A stretch of 46,313 nt of DNA from Rossellomorea vietnamensis (GCF_001305855.1 NZ_LIXZ01000015.1:90934-137246); one strand, 5' to 3'. Counted from the stretch's first letter, positions 16,013 to 24,574 are shown. A program made the numbers and translations. Notes: generated by a model not told the origin, from the letters alone.

Positions 16013-17785
16013 TCAAATATACTTTTCTGTCTCTTCCAAATACATCTCCACCGCGTCCTTCAACGGGCTTACAGCTGCCTCCCAGAAGTCCGTCCCTAAT
16101 TCTTCCTGCAGGAACTCGTTGCTCAGTTCGTCCATGGAGTGGTTCCCGGATCGAGTAAGGAGCTGGTCGTACCGTTCAGGGAATGCTTCTTTGTCCTGCT
16201 GATAGAGTGAATAGACTCCGTTGCTGAATAGATAGCCGATCGTGTACGGCAGATTGTAAAAGGCTTTCTCCGTACTGAAGAAGTGGGGGATGGTCATCCA
16301 GTTATGGGCAAACACTTCATCCACGGAGTCATGGAACCAGTCCCTTTCTGTTTCTTCCATCAGTTGAACAATGTCTCCTGCTGAAAGCTTCCCGTTCAAT
16401 CGTTTGTTGTAAAAGGCTGCTTCAAACTCGAACTTGGCCGGGATGAATGTGGTGTATTTCAGTCCGTTGGTGATTTTCATCTCTAATAGAGATAGCCGGT
16501 CTTCTTCTGTTTCCGCCATATCAATCGCCGCATCCAGGACGAGATTTTCCGCGAAGGTCGACGCTGTTTCGGCTAGTCCCGTACCCACCTTGTGGGAGAA
16601 ACCAGGCTGTTCATGAAGCAGAGAATTGTGATAGGCATGCCCCAGTTCATGAGCGATGGTGACGACGTCGTTGTAGTTGCCCGTAAAAGAAAGCATCACT
16701 CTGCTTTCCTTCGCATTCGGGAATGAGGCACAGAAGGCACCGTGCTGTTTGGAATCTCCAGGCTCCGCGCCAATCCATCCTTCTTCAAAGGCCGTTTGGG
16801 CAAATTGACCGAGCTTCTCACTGAAGCCACGGAATTGTCCGATCACGATATCTGCCGCTTCCTCATACGTCAAGGTCGTCTTGGATGTGAAGGTCGGAGC
16901 GTAGATATCGTACCAGCTCAGTTTTTCCATTTGAATCAGTTTGGCTTTTCGTTCAAAAAAACGGTGAAGCAAGGATTTATGTTGATGGAGCGTATCCATC
17001 ATGGTGTTCACGGATCTTTCACTGATCCGGTTTTGTTCAAACATTTCCTTCAGGGGATTTGTCCATCCTCTCAGTCGGTACAGTTCATTTCGGAAGCCGG
17101 CAAAATGGTTGAAGATCGAGGCAAACCGGTCTTCGTTCTCACGGCAAACCTTGGAGATGGCTTCACCCATTTCCATCCTCGTCTCCCGGTCATTTGAGAG
17201 CATCCCGCGAATATAGGCCATATCGAAGGAAATGTATTCCGTCTTCCCATTATCCGTTACCGGCACTTTCAATCGGGCGTATTCCTGATCATAATGATCT
17301 TCCCAACCGGCAAATCCGTCAACGGAAAGGCTATGAATCAGCTTCTCCATCTCGGGATCAAGCTGGTCCTTCACCTTTCTCCTCTGTTGCTTTAGGAACC
17401 GCTCACTGCCTGCCACTTCCCTCCGTCCGATAAAGACTTTCCAGTCCTCGTCTGCCATATGGGCAAGACACTGACTATACCCGAGGAGCAAGGTGTCCAT
17501 TTTTGCCTGCAGCTGAGTGCTCCTGGCGCTTAGATCCTGCGCTTCCCCATCCATGACATCCACCGATAGCAGGCAGATGATATATTCATCCATGTGAAAC
17601 GCTTCCGTATAAAGGTCCTGCACACGTTTCGTGACGTCAACCGCTTCATCGGGATTCATCCCATGCTTCAATATGGATTGCGTTTCCTCGATATGTAGAA
17701 GAATCTCCTGAATTTGATCTTTCACCGGCCCGCTTCCCGGTCGTACACTTCCCAGATTCCATTGTTTGTCACGTACTTGGTTCAC
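16013..17785 (-). CDS. M3 family oligoendopeptidase (PepF-like), copy 2
   Basis: A 590-aa zinc metallopeptidase of family M3B. The catalytic HELGHAYHNS lies near residues 383-392, and the downstream GLAETASTFAENLVLD supplies the third zinc ligand. The domain order is the same as in the copy at 5.8-7.5 kb, but the sequence is clearly diverged. The GTG start follows GGAGGGG. It lies alone on the minus strand with about 80 bases to the DUF2268 lipoprotein gene upstream. The role is presumably cytosolic oligopeptide turnover. Confidence 0.92.
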   Translation of the reverse strand: MNQVRDKQWNLGSVRPGSGPVKDQIQEILLHIEETQSILKHGMNPDEAVDVTKRVQDLYTEAFHMDEYIICLLSVDVMDGEAQDLSARSTQLQAKMDTLLLGYSQCLAHMADEDWKVFIGRREVAGSERFLKQQRRKVKDQLDPEMEKLIHSLSVDGFAGWEDHYDQEYARLKVPVTDNGKTEYISFDMAYIRGMLSNDRETRMEMGEAISKVCRENEDRFASIFNHFAGFRNELYRLRGWTNPLKEMFEQNRISERSVNTMMDTLHQHKSLLHRFFERKAKLIQMEKLSWYDIYAPTFTSKTTLTYEEAADIVIGQFRGFSEKLGQFAQTAFEEGWIGAEPGDSKQHGAFCASFPNAKESRVMLSFTGNYNDVVTIAHELGHAYHNSLLHEQPGFSHKVGTGLAETASTFAENLVLDAAIDMAETEEDRLSLLEMKITNGLKYTTFIPAKFEFEAAFYNKRLNGKLSAGDIVQLMEETERDWFHDSVDEVFAHNWMTIPHFFSTEKAFYNLPYTIGYLFSNGVYSLYQQDKEAFPERYDQLLTRSGNHSMDELSNEFLQEELGTDFWEAAVSPLKDAVEMYLEETEKYI

Positions 17786-17863
17786 GTTAATCCCCTCCTA
17801 TTACTCTATTATGATGGTATAGAAAATGGAAAATTTTACATCATCCTGAAGTCTGAGATTGTC

Positions 17864-18826
17864 TCATTCATAGGCCGTGATTTTCTCAAAGTCGCTTCCT
17901 GCTATGATTTCGGCTTCATGCATGCTGGTCCATCTTCCAATCGCGATTTCAGGATGATTCTTTCTGTAGCTTTGAACGATTTCATACCCGATTTTGTAGT
18001 TTGCCCATTGGGGAATACCTTTAGAAGAGTTTCCTTCTCTTAGCTTCTCGTAGTACTTCATGTCATCGGAGTATCTAAGTTCAGTAATCTCAGCCACTAC
18101 CTTCTCCCTTTCCTCCGTTGTCATTGGTTCTTGCCAAGGGGCATCAATCTTTGGATAGATGGTATGGGCAAAGGCATCTGCCTTTCCTTCCACCACAACC
18201 CCACCGAGGATGGTCCTGATCATTCCCCGATTACTTTCTTCTGCCATGAGATGGTGGTATTCATGAGCGACGGTGTACTTCAAGATGTCTTCTTTCATGG
18301 ATGGTGAAAGTTGCAGCACAATTACATCCTCTGACAAGGCAAACCCCGATACACCCCCCATTTGCTCCACTGTAAACGTATCCTCTGGGTTCGCTGGCAA
18401 AATAATTAATTTCTTATCCTTACCCGGAAGTTCTTTAGCTGATTTCATCAATGCTTCTTTCATAATCCCGCTGGTCGTATCCTTCTCCTTTTCCAAATCC
18501 TTTATGGATTCTGCAAGCTTGTCCACTTCTGAGGACGGATCAAAAGTATATCGAAAGCTGATTTCCTCCATATTGGACTTCTTTTTAAATGGCTCAAACA
18601 CCTTTTCAATGAACACGGTCTCATTGCTTTCCCCCGTCTTTTCCCGTACGGTGTCTACGTACTCCTGCACTTCATCATACATATAAATGATTTCGAAATT
18701 CTGTTCCTCTTGGGAGAAGGTGATAGGTGTTTCCTGTTCCTTCTTATCCACTGGCTCTTTATTGGAGCATCCCACAAACATGAACCATAATGCCGGTATG
18801 AGTAACACCTTCCCAACCGTCTTCAT
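17864..18826 (-). CDS. lipoprotein with DUF2268 predicted Zn-protease domain
   Basis: A 320-aa exported lipoprotein. The lipobox FVGC lies at about residues 17-20 after a short hydrophobic signal, and the mature protein begins with a charged linker. The HEYHH motif (TVAHEYHHLMAEE) lies near residue 210 and VVVEGKADAFAH about 25 residues later. Both are characteristic of the DUF2268 predicted zinc-dependent proteases. ATG 18826 is chosen because GGAGGGG lies ten bases upstream. The two earlier in-frame ATGs overlap or abut that site. The substrate is unknown. Confidence 0.83.
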   Translation of the reverse strand: MKTVGKVLLIPALWFMFVGCSNKEPVDKKEQETPITFSQEEQNFEIIYMYDEVQEYVDTVREKTGESNETVFIEKVFEPFKKKSNMEEISFRYTFDPSSEVDKLAESIKDLEKEKDTTSGIMKEALMKSAKELPGKDKKLIILPANPEDTFTVEQMGGVSGFALSEDVIVLQLSPSMKEDILKYTVAHEYHHLMAEESNRGMIRTILGGVVVEGKADAFAHTIYPKIDAPWQEPMTTEEREKVVAEITELRYSDDMKYYEKLREGNSSKGIPQWANYKIGYEIVQSYRKNHPEIAIGRWTSMHEAEIIAGSDFEKITAYE

Positions 18827-18951
18827 GTTGTCCATCCCCTCCATTCATTTCCATTTGTTACTAACTATACGTTTCTCATTTGGAAATAGTTTCAAATAGA
18901 TACGAACAAAAAAAGAACCACCCGATTCTAACCAGGAAGTTCTCATAATCC

Positions 18952-19395
18952 TCACCCGCCGGTGTATACACTTGCACACGTCCCTGCTGCCGGTTCATAG
19001 TAACAATGATTTTTGAATTGTCCCGCAAACGGCTGATCGTACCATGTCGGGGGACAAGGCGCATAAGGATTGAAATACCAAAGGGAATACTTTGCAGGAT
19101 GCATCGCCCAATAATCCAGGTTCTTTTTGGCTAATCGTTTCTCAACGGATCGTGCCCTGTTATAGAAGAGATTCCCCTTTTGAACCGCTTCAAAGGAGTA
19201 GTTACCGCCCTGCACCTGGAAAATGACCTGGCGGATGCTCCTCACCTTCTTGAAGTCCAAACAATCCGCTTTCGCACGGTTCACGATGACATTGCCCACG
19301 TAAAGCATCCCCTGTTTCCCTTCGCCTTCCGCTTCCGCTCTCATCATCCTCGCCATCAAGGCCACATCGGCATCGGTGTATTTGACTCTTGGCAT
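18952..19395 (-). CDS. cwlJ: germination-specific cell wall hydrolase CwlJ
   Basis: A 147-aa SleB-type (Hydrolase_2) protein with strong similarity to CwlJ of B. subtilis. Diagnostic stretches are DVALMARMMRAEAEGEGKQG near residues 10-29 and NVIVNRAKADC. The C-terminal PAKYSLWYFNPY, PPTWYDQPF and CYYEPAAGTC segments are also diagnostic. CwlJ is a spore-coat-associated enzyme that degrades cortex peptidoglycan during germination, notably with Ca-dipicolinate. The ATG at 19395 has GAGGTG six bases before it. A CATAAACT element at 19413-19420 might be a sigma-E-type -10 (weak). The usual partner gerQ is not adjacent. Confidence 0.92.
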   Translation of the reverse strand: MPRVKYTDADVALMARMMRAEAEGEGKQGMLYVGNVIVNRAKADCLDFKKVRSIRQVIFQVQGGNYSFEAVQKGNLFYNRARSVEKRLAKKNLDYWAMHPAKYSLWYFNPYAPCPPTWYDQPFAGQFKNHCYYEPAAGTCASVYTGG

Positions 19396-19491
19396 TTTAC
19401 TCACCTCAGAATAGTTTATGAGGAATACCGGGTTTCATGTCAGGAATTATTCGAGAAGGTGCAGTCGAATAAGCTTTCAACGCCATCTTTT

Positions 19492-20577
19492 TTAAAATTG
19501 TTCAAGTTCCTTTAAAAGAAACCCAATCCGCTCTTGAATCTGCGCCTTCGTCCCGTACCGGATCACTTGCTCACGGCTCAAAGACTCCTGTTTCAGAAGC
19601 TGATCATGTTCATGGGTCATGGTGACGAGCTTCAAGTACACTTCCACATTCAGGTCATTCCATTTCTGCTTCGAACCGTTCACATACCCCTCCACGAAAC
19701 CTTCTGCACTGGCCTTTAATTGTGGGATCAAGAGATGGTATTGGTTCTTACCATGCCGCTTTGTATTGTGCAGGGCATGAAACAGTGTCCGGTAGTTGAA
19801 GACGTAATTGGCAGCGAGGGAAGTTCCTGTATAGATAATCGGGAACGGGTCGATCATTTTGACGCCGCTACTAGTGAAAATCATATTCTCAGGCGACGTA
19901 TCCTGATTCGTCAGGACGAGCTTTTCCCGTTCGACGGACCGGGCTGCAAGCAGCTCATCCCCTATGCTTCTCACTTTCTCCTTATCAAAAGAATAAGAGC
20001 TTTCAAGAAGGGACTCCCATTCTTCTCGGTATTCTCCCGTCTCTTCCCAAATGAACGCACTTAGGTCTCCCTCGTATTGCCCTTTGATCTCTCCTTGTTC
20101 CCCTACTGTTATGTATCCGATGCCTGGAATGGGAGAATCCAGCTTTTCAAGGGCCAGGAAGAACTCACCTAGTTCCCTTCCATACCGTTTCGATTGATCC
20201 GGCGTCTGTCCGGCAAGCCCGACTGATTTTCCGACATACGTTTCAATCGTATAGGTTAATTCCTCAGAGATGCAGTATTCATAATGTGCAGGACACATCC
20301 CTTTCCCCGTCCTGTTGGCATGCTCATAAAAGGCCTTGGTCCCGGCATAATCCGCTTTGAGCTCATCTCTGTTGAAGACGACCTCTTTTTCATATGCGAT
20401 TCTCTTCGGGATGCGGAGGACGAGCTGTTCTGCCTCGATCAAGTAGGCGTAGTGCCAGGCACCTTCTCCTAATCTGGTGATCTCGGAATCACTTGAGATT
20501 TGTTTTAGTCCTTCGTTTTTAAGAGCTTTATTGATGAGCTCCTGTTCTGTAAGTGCTGTGGTTGTGAGGAAATGCAT
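19492..20577 (-). CDS. APH-like phosphotransferase (kinase-fold), variant motif
   Basis: A 361-aa kinase-fold protein. A nucleotide-binding region (RLGEGAWHYAYLI) lies near residue 36 and QLVLRIPKR near residue 52. The catalytic loop LTNQDTSPENMIF lies near residue 222 and MIDPFP near residue 241. Compared with APH proteins, the usual His of the HxDxxxxN loop is Asn, but Asp and the later Asn/Asp are kept, so activity is plausible. The start follows AAAAGGAG. The family belongs to the aminoglycoside/homoserine/choline kinase superfamily, with unknown substrate. Confidence 0.78.
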   Translation of the reverse strand: MHFLTTTALTEQELINKALKNEGLKQISSDSEITRLGEGAWHYAYLIEAEQLVLRIPKRIAYEKEVVFNRDELKADYAGTKAFYEHANRTGKGMCPAHYEYCISEELTYTIETYVGKSVGLAGQTPDQSKRYGRELGEFFLALEKLDSPIPGIGYITVGEQGEIKGQYEGDLSAFIWEETGEYREEWESLLESSYSFDKEKVRSIGDELLAARSVEREKLVLTNQDTSPENMIFTSSGVKMIDPFPIIYTGTSLAANYVFNYRTLFHALHNTKRHGKNQYHLLIPQLKASAEGFVEGYVNGSKQKWNDLNVEVYLKLVTMTHEHDQLLKQESLSREQVIRYGTKAQIQERIGFLLKELEQF

Positions 20578-20652
20578 TTTGTATGGTCTCCTTTTTGTCT
20601 ACTTTTCTATTGGTGCTGATAATAGTACGGCCTCTCCCCCACTGTCACCAGA

Positions 20653-21177
20653 CTACTCTATTTCGCTGATTATCTTTCCTTCTTTGTCATAATACTTATA
20701 GTTCCGAAAGGTATATTCTTTTTCCTCAGTGAGTGGAAGTTCAGCCCAAGTAACAGTCTCTTTATTCGGTGTAAAATCCCGCTGGACTTTTTGACCATTG
20801 ATTTCTACTTCCATCCGCGCTATTTCATTACCATCATTTGTCACATATAAAAGGGTTCGATCAAAAAGATTGAAGGATGCAAATGTCTGATCTTCCGCAA
20901 CCTCCAAGAGAGTCCATCGATAATTCCCTATCTTATCTTTTTCAAACTCTATATATCCTGGACTATTATCAGCCAAAAAAGAAGCCACTCTCCAATCATC
21001 AAAATCTTTTATTTCCAGGATTTTAATAGATCGATTTTCATACCCTTCCACAGAATGGATGACCTTGACGATGGAATCTTTGTCATTTCCGTAAACTTGT
21101 TTATCCTCAAAAAGGTAAAACATCAGTCCCCCGAGTAACAGGAGTCCTGTCAGAAAGAATAGTATTCTCCTTTTCAA
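20653..21177 (-). CDS. membrane-anchored extracytoplasmic protein, unknown
   Basis: A 174-aa protein with one N-terminal membrane anchor (residues 4-22) and a hydrophilic exterior domain ending in a segment shaped like a signature of bacterial cell-surface repeats (YYDKEGKIISEIE). It starts at TTG 21177, seven bases after AAGGGG. The section ILEIKDFDDWRVASFLADN resembles the corresponding part of the protein encoded at 22.0-22.7 kb (VEIQDFLKLDDGHGVAPFLSD), suggesting distant paralogy. No function is recognised. Confidence 0.7.
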   Translation of the reverse strand: MKRRILFFLTGLLLLGGLMFYLFEDKQVYGNDKDSIVKVIHSVEGYENRSIKILEIKDFDDWRVASFLADNSPGYIEFEKDKIGNYRWTLLEVAEDQTFASFNLFDRTLLYVTNDGNEIARMEVEINGQKVQRDFTPNKETVTWAELPLTEEKEYTFRNYKYYDKEGKIISEIE

Positions 21178-21214
21178 ATGGTTTCCCCTTTGTCGTTATA
21201 CCAGGAGGTTTAGC

Positions 21215-21358
21215 CTACAATCCTCCACCAAACCCGTTACTATTCGATTTCACCCTCTCCAATTCCTGCAGCTGTTCTTCCTTGCTTCCCCTCAAAGTCC
21301 TTCTGCCAAGCGCACCCGCAAGACCGAGGAATATAATGATTCCTATGAATAGCCCCAT
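21215..21358 (-). CDS. small single-TM protein, 47 aa
   Basis: ATG at 21358 is preceded by AAGGAGGTG at six bases, one of the best ribosome sites in the window. The product has one membrane helix (GLFIGIIIFLGLAGALG) followed by a basic, then Glu/Gln-rich helix and a glycine-rich end (NGFGGGL). It lies directly upstream of the membrane-anchored protein gene on the same strand with a 37-base gap and is probably cotranscribed. No family is recognised. Confidence 0.65.
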   Translation of the reverse strand: MGLFIGIIIFLGLAGALGRRTLRGSKEEQLQELERVKSNSNGFGGGL

Positions 21359-21448
21359 TTAGAACACCTCCTTAGTTAGCATGTACTTCCTCTATTTATA
21401 TGCTATGCCCTACCTTACGATACACATCAACCAATGTGTCAATCTGCA

Positions 21449-21901
21449 TCATTCATTGTCTGAGGCACTCTTTTTCCACGCTTCCTCAATCGCCCAATAA
21501 TGATGCTCATGTACCAGGAGACTTTTCGCATCCTTACGATCCATCCACACTGGAACATGGTCATCTTCCAATGGTTCCAGCATTTGTTCATTCAGCTCAA
21601 CCAGATAAAAGTGGCCTTCACCAAGGAAGGGTTCTCCCTTTCTTGAAAAAAAGTAGCACATCGCATTTCCGATATAAGTTCTAATCGATACATCGTAACC
21701 TGTTTCCTCCATCATTTCTCTTTCCAGGCACTCTACATGACTTTCATTTTCTTCCATGCCGCCACCAGGCAGAAAGTAATGACCCGTCTTGTTTCGAACC
21801 GTCAGGATTTTGTCTTTTTCTTGATGAAAGATGACGGCATAGACACCTGTTCTCTTTAGATAATCCAATCCAGGAACTTTTTCACCGAATACTTTTTCCA
21901 C
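21449..21901 (-). CDS. Nudix hydrolase
   Basis: A 150-aa Nudix protein. The box GGGMEENESHVECLEREMMEETGY near residues 46-69 matches GX5EX7REUXEEXGU exactly. The preceding TGVYAVIFHQEKDKILTVRN and following FYLVELN strands fit the fold. GTG start after GAGGG. It resembles the MutT-like housecleaning or diadenosine/nucleoside-diphosphate-linked hydrolases, with no substrate evident. Confidence 0.88.
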   Translation of the reverse strand: MEKVFGEKVPGLDYLKRTGVYAVIFHQEKDKILTVRNKTGHYFLPGGGMEENESHVECLEREMMEETGYDVSIRTYIGNAMCYFFSRKGEPFLGEGHFYLVELNEQMLEPLEDDHVPVWMDRKDAKSLLVHEHHYWAIEEAWKKSASDNE

Positions 21902-21971
21902 TTATTCGCCCTCTTTGTTAAATTTGTAATCCTAAACCAATTATTCCAAATTCACACAATATTCTCAACCC

Positions 21972-22012
21972 AAAAAGAGGAATGACCCTAATGTAGGATC
22001 ATTCCTCTTTTT
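21972..22012 (-). terminator. intrinsic terminator
   Basis: The arms AAAAAGAGGAATGA (21972-21985) and TCATTCCTCTTTTT (21999-22012) pair perfectly, followed on the minus strand by a T-run. It is placed three bases beyond the stop of the gene at 22015. Confidence 0.88.
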
Positions 22013-22014
22013 CC

Positions 22015-22752
22015 TTAAAACTCGCCCCGTTCAATCTGATACTGGTCAAGCAGCTGCATATGTTGCTCACGGACATTCCCTTTGTAGTAACTTGAGTTGT
22101 TTGTGCTGTTTTTCCATTTGACTTCCTTGTTATTCTCATCAAGTGGTATCCAACCGAACCGGGAGTGTATTCCCATATTGATGTTATCCCCGAAGAGTGG
22201 GTCAGGAGCATCACTACCATCTGATAAAGTCAATGCGTCTCCCCATTCTCCGGGAATCTTCATTGCCCCGTAGGAGTTGCCTGCCAAAGAGGCTTCAGTC
22301 TTCATCAAGATACCGGGAACATAATGCTGTTGTTCTCCGCTACTCGAGTAACCCCTTTCCCTCGTGAAATAATACTGCAATGTTTGAATGTCACTGCCGG
22401 GGTTGATGTTCCAGACGATATGGAAGCTTGACGGATCATTCCCATCGAGCATCCATACCTTTGGCTCCCCGTCGGTCCGGACGGCTTTTACCTTCCACCC
22501 GGTCAGATGTCTCTCCCAATAGCTAACACCATATTGATCTTTATCTGAAAGGAAAGGTGCCACCCCGTGACCATCATCGAGCTTCAGAAAATCCTGTATT
22601 TCAACGGCTTGTGCATTGTGAAGGGAGGAATTGATCTGTGACAGTATTTCTTCATTTTTCGGACGTGAATCTGTTTTTTCTACATACAGCCAATAGAAAG
22701 CAAATAACCCTACGAAAAGGACTCCCCCAGCCAGGATGCTTCTCTTCTTCAT
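22015..22752 (-). CDS. membrane-anchored extracytoplasmic protein, unknown, 245 aa
   Basis: A 245-aa protein with one N-terminal membrane helix (residues 5-24) and a large exterior domain rich in Trp, Gly and Asp. The domain has MLDGNDPSSFHIVWNINPGSD near residue 100 and a C-terminal YQIERGEF. Its start overlaps the stop of the upstream membrane protein by four bases, so the two are coupled. It resembles the 174-aa protein at 20.6-21.2 kb in its first exterior segment. The family is not recognised. Confidence 0.72.
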   Translation of the reverse strand: MKKRSILAGGVLFVGLFAFYWLYVEKTDSRPKNEEILSQINSSLHNAQAVEIQDFLKLDDGHGVAPFLSDKDQYGVSYWERHLTGWKVKAVRTDGEPKVWMLDGNDPSSFHIVWNINPGSDIQTLQYYFTRERGYSSSGEQQHYVPGILMKTEASLAGNSYGAMKIPGEWGDALTLSDGSDAPDPLFGDNINMGIHSRFGWIPLDENNKEVKWKNSTNNSSYYKGNVREQHMQLLDQYQIERGEF

Positions 22753-23468
22753 GGTTTTGCCTCCTTCAGCACTGTTTCAGGGAAGTGGTAATAATACTGG
22801 GTCTTTCGAGTTGAGATGAGGATCCCTTTCCCGTCCTGTTCCACATAGATATCCGGCTCGAGGCCGCTTCCCCATTTCGGCTTGGTGCCGACCAACTGAA
22901 ACGGAAAGCGTTCTTGATTCGAATAACGGCCGCCTGCTTCATCAAACCATTGCCAACTTTCAAATTCGACTTGATCCACATCAGAAAGTTGCTTCTTCAG
23001 TTCCTCCTGATCCAAGGTCCGTCCCTCACCAGATGGATGGATGACATTGAGGGAAGCTTCTTTGGTCCCTGATATGTAGGTGGATAGGTGGTTTTCTGGA
23101 TAAATAAGGGATTGGACCGGGATGGTGAGCAAGATTCCTGCCAGGAAGATGAAGTTGGCCAGGAATCCGATCCAGGCAAACCGGCGATAGGTGTCCCAAC
23201 GATCTTCTTTTCGATTAAGAACTGCGTATAGGATCCACACACCAAGTGGCAGGATTGGAATTTTTACAAAGGTATGAAACCATTCCATGTTAATCGTAAA
23301 GGAAAACAAGCCTACAAAAATGGCGAGGATGACTTTCCACACCTTTGGTTTTGCCGAAAGCTTTTTATACACTCTAAGTGCAAGATAGCCAATGACCGCC
23401 CACTCCATGATGGACATCACGGTCGACACGATGCTAAATGAATAATCGATATTAATGATGAATATCAC
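22749..23468 (-). CDS. polytopic membrane protein with external domain, unknown
   Basis: A 239-aa protein. Four membrane segments occupy about residues 10-125, including EWAVIGYLALRVY and FLANFIFLAGILLTIPV. An exterior C-terminal domain of about 110 residues follows, with QVEFESWQWFDEAGGRYSN and EPDIYVEQDGKGILISTRKTQ. The start is a GTG with only a weak AAAAGGG element, so the true start could be an internal ATG about 17-20 codons later. It is coupled to the following gene by a 4-base overlap. No family is recognised. Confidence 0.65.
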   Translation of the reverse strand: MIFIINIDYSFSIVSTVMSIMEWAVIGYLALRVYKKLSAKPKVWKVILAIFVGLFSFTINMEWFHTFVKIPILPLGVWILYAVLNRKEDRWDTYRRFAWIGFLANFIFLAGILLTIPVQSLIYPENHLSTYISGTKEASLNVIHPSGEGRTLDQEELKKQLSDVDQVEFESWQWFDEAGGRYSNQERFPFQLVGTKPKWGSGLEPDIYVEQDGKGILISTRKTQYYYHFPETVLKEAKP

Positions 23469-23540
23469 CCCTTTTTTCTATGTGCCCCCTATTTTACCAT
23501 CTATAACCATATACTGGTCCGCCCGATTTTACATAAAAAA

Positions 23541-23570
23541 AGAATGACCATCCAACGATGATCATTCCTT
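23541..23570 (-). terminator. intrinsic terminator of yhfK
   Basis: The arms GAATGACCAT (23542-23551) and ATGATCATTC (23558-23567), one wobble pair, form a hairpin followed on the minus strand by seven T. It lies just beyond the yhfK stop. Confidence 0.8.
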
Positions 23571-23578
23571 CCTTTTAT

Positions 23579-24220
23579 TTATACGTTTTTAACGGCTTCT
23601 TCTATTCCAGTGCTTCCTGAAATAAGATCGAATCCTTTGTTAAACGTGCTCGCTTCCGTCAACGATGCCACGATCGTTTTCGCCACATCTTCACGCGGAA
23701 TGGATCCTCTTTCAAGATTCTCACCCGCCGATACCTTACCAGTACCTTCTTCGTTCAGTAATCCTCCCGGACGGATGATCGTATAGGTGAGTCCGCTGTC
23801 CTCAAGTGCTCGGTCCGCAAAGTGCTTCGCCACATAATACGGCTTCAGGGAGTCGTTCCAGTTCTCACGGTGATGAGCCTGTAGGGCACTTACGATGACG
23901 AAGCGTTCGATTCCCACCTCTTTTGCGGCCTCCATCGTTTTCACCGCTCCGTCAAGATCGATGAGCAGAGTCTTGTCTGAACCTGTGCTGCCACCTGATC
24001 CTGCAGCGAAAACAACAGCATCGGCTCCCTTCAATCCATTAGAGATTTGATCAACCGTACCTTCCAAGTCAACGAGTGCAGCTTCCACACCTTCCTGTTC
24101 GAAAGACTGTACCTGCTCTTCTTTTCTCACGATCGCTCTAGGCGTATGCCCGTCATCCTTCAAGAATCCGACCACTTGCTTCCCGATCTGTCCATTTGCT
24201 CCAACAACTGCTACGTTCAT
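23579..24220 (-). CDS. yhfK: NAD(P)-binding atypical SDR protein, YhfK
   Basis: A 213-aa Rossmann protein very like B. subtilis YhfK. Similar stretches include VVGANGQIGKQVVGFL at the N-terminus (GxxGxxG dinucleotide motif) and FAAGSGGSTGSDKTLLIDLDG near residue 70. SALQAHHRENW and PYYVAKHFADRALEDSGLTYTIIRPGG near residues 130-157 also match. YhfK belongs to the atypical SDR (NmrA/HSCARG-like) group. Its physiological reaction is unclear, and a redox-sensing or oxidoreductase role is only inferred. AAGGAGATG precedes the ATG. Confidence 0.9.
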   Translation of the reverse strand: MNVAVVGANGQIGKQVVGFLKDDGHTPRAIVRKEEQVQSFEQEGVEAALVDLEGTVDQISNGLKGADAVVFAAGSGGSTGSDKTLLIDLDGAVKTMEAAKEVGIERFVIVSALQAHHRENWNDSLKPYYVAKHFADRALEDSGLTYTIIRPGGLLNEEGTGKVSAGENLERGSIPREDVAKTIVASLTEASTFNKGFDLISGSTGIEEAVKNV

Positions 24221-24461
24221 AACCTCATCTCCTTATTCCGATAATTTTGGTATGGATTCATCATCCCATGTTTACTAGGGTGATGACAAATCATCTGTTT
24301 GATGTGTGCTCATATAATGTATCCGAAATGGGGAGGTTCAAAACAAAGATGAGCACATGCAGTCGTAAATGGAGAACGATTTTGAAAAGGAGAAGGATAT
24401 TGGTAGTGTCATAGACTTCTGAGAAGTGGAGTATAGTCATAAGTGGCGTCGGCGGACAGGA
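24221..24461. other. yhfK upstream region, no gene
   Basis: About 240 bases hold no convincing gene. A dyad-like stretch at 24258-24288 (CATCATCCC and GGGTGATG with a bulge) sits in the yhfK promoter or leader region and may be an operator. I see no other reliable signal. Confidence 0.35.
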
Positions 24462-24561
24462 ATTGCGTCGTTTTTTCATTTATTGCGTCATTTTTCAATT
24501 AATTGCGTCGTTTTCACGATAATTGCGTCATTATTTTATTTTATGCGTTATTTACCAAAAT
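24462..24561. repeat. 20-bp-period tandem array, five units
   Basis: Five consecutive units begin at 24462, 24482, 24502, 24522 and 24542, each exactly 20 bases, with consensus ATTGCGTCRTTTTTNANNNA. The ATTGCGTC core is intact in units 1-4 and degraded to TATGCGTT in the fifth, and the T-tract after it is in phase. A sixth, poor unit may begin near 24442 (GGCGTC, off by one). Period 20 is not a multiple of three and stop codons interrupt the frames, so it is not a peptide repeat. It lies between yhfK and a HAD gene. Confidence 0.9.
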
Positions 24562-24574
24562 TACCCACAAAAAA

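Noticed and set aside
16742..17197. A 151-codon open frame on the plus strand inside the second M3 peptidase gene
   Set aside because: It is antisense to a complete, conserved enzyme gene and has no ribosome site or family resemblance.
24462..24561. CRISPR array
   Set aside because: Units are 20 bases without separate repeat and spacer parts, the conserved core is only eight bases, and no cas gene is present.
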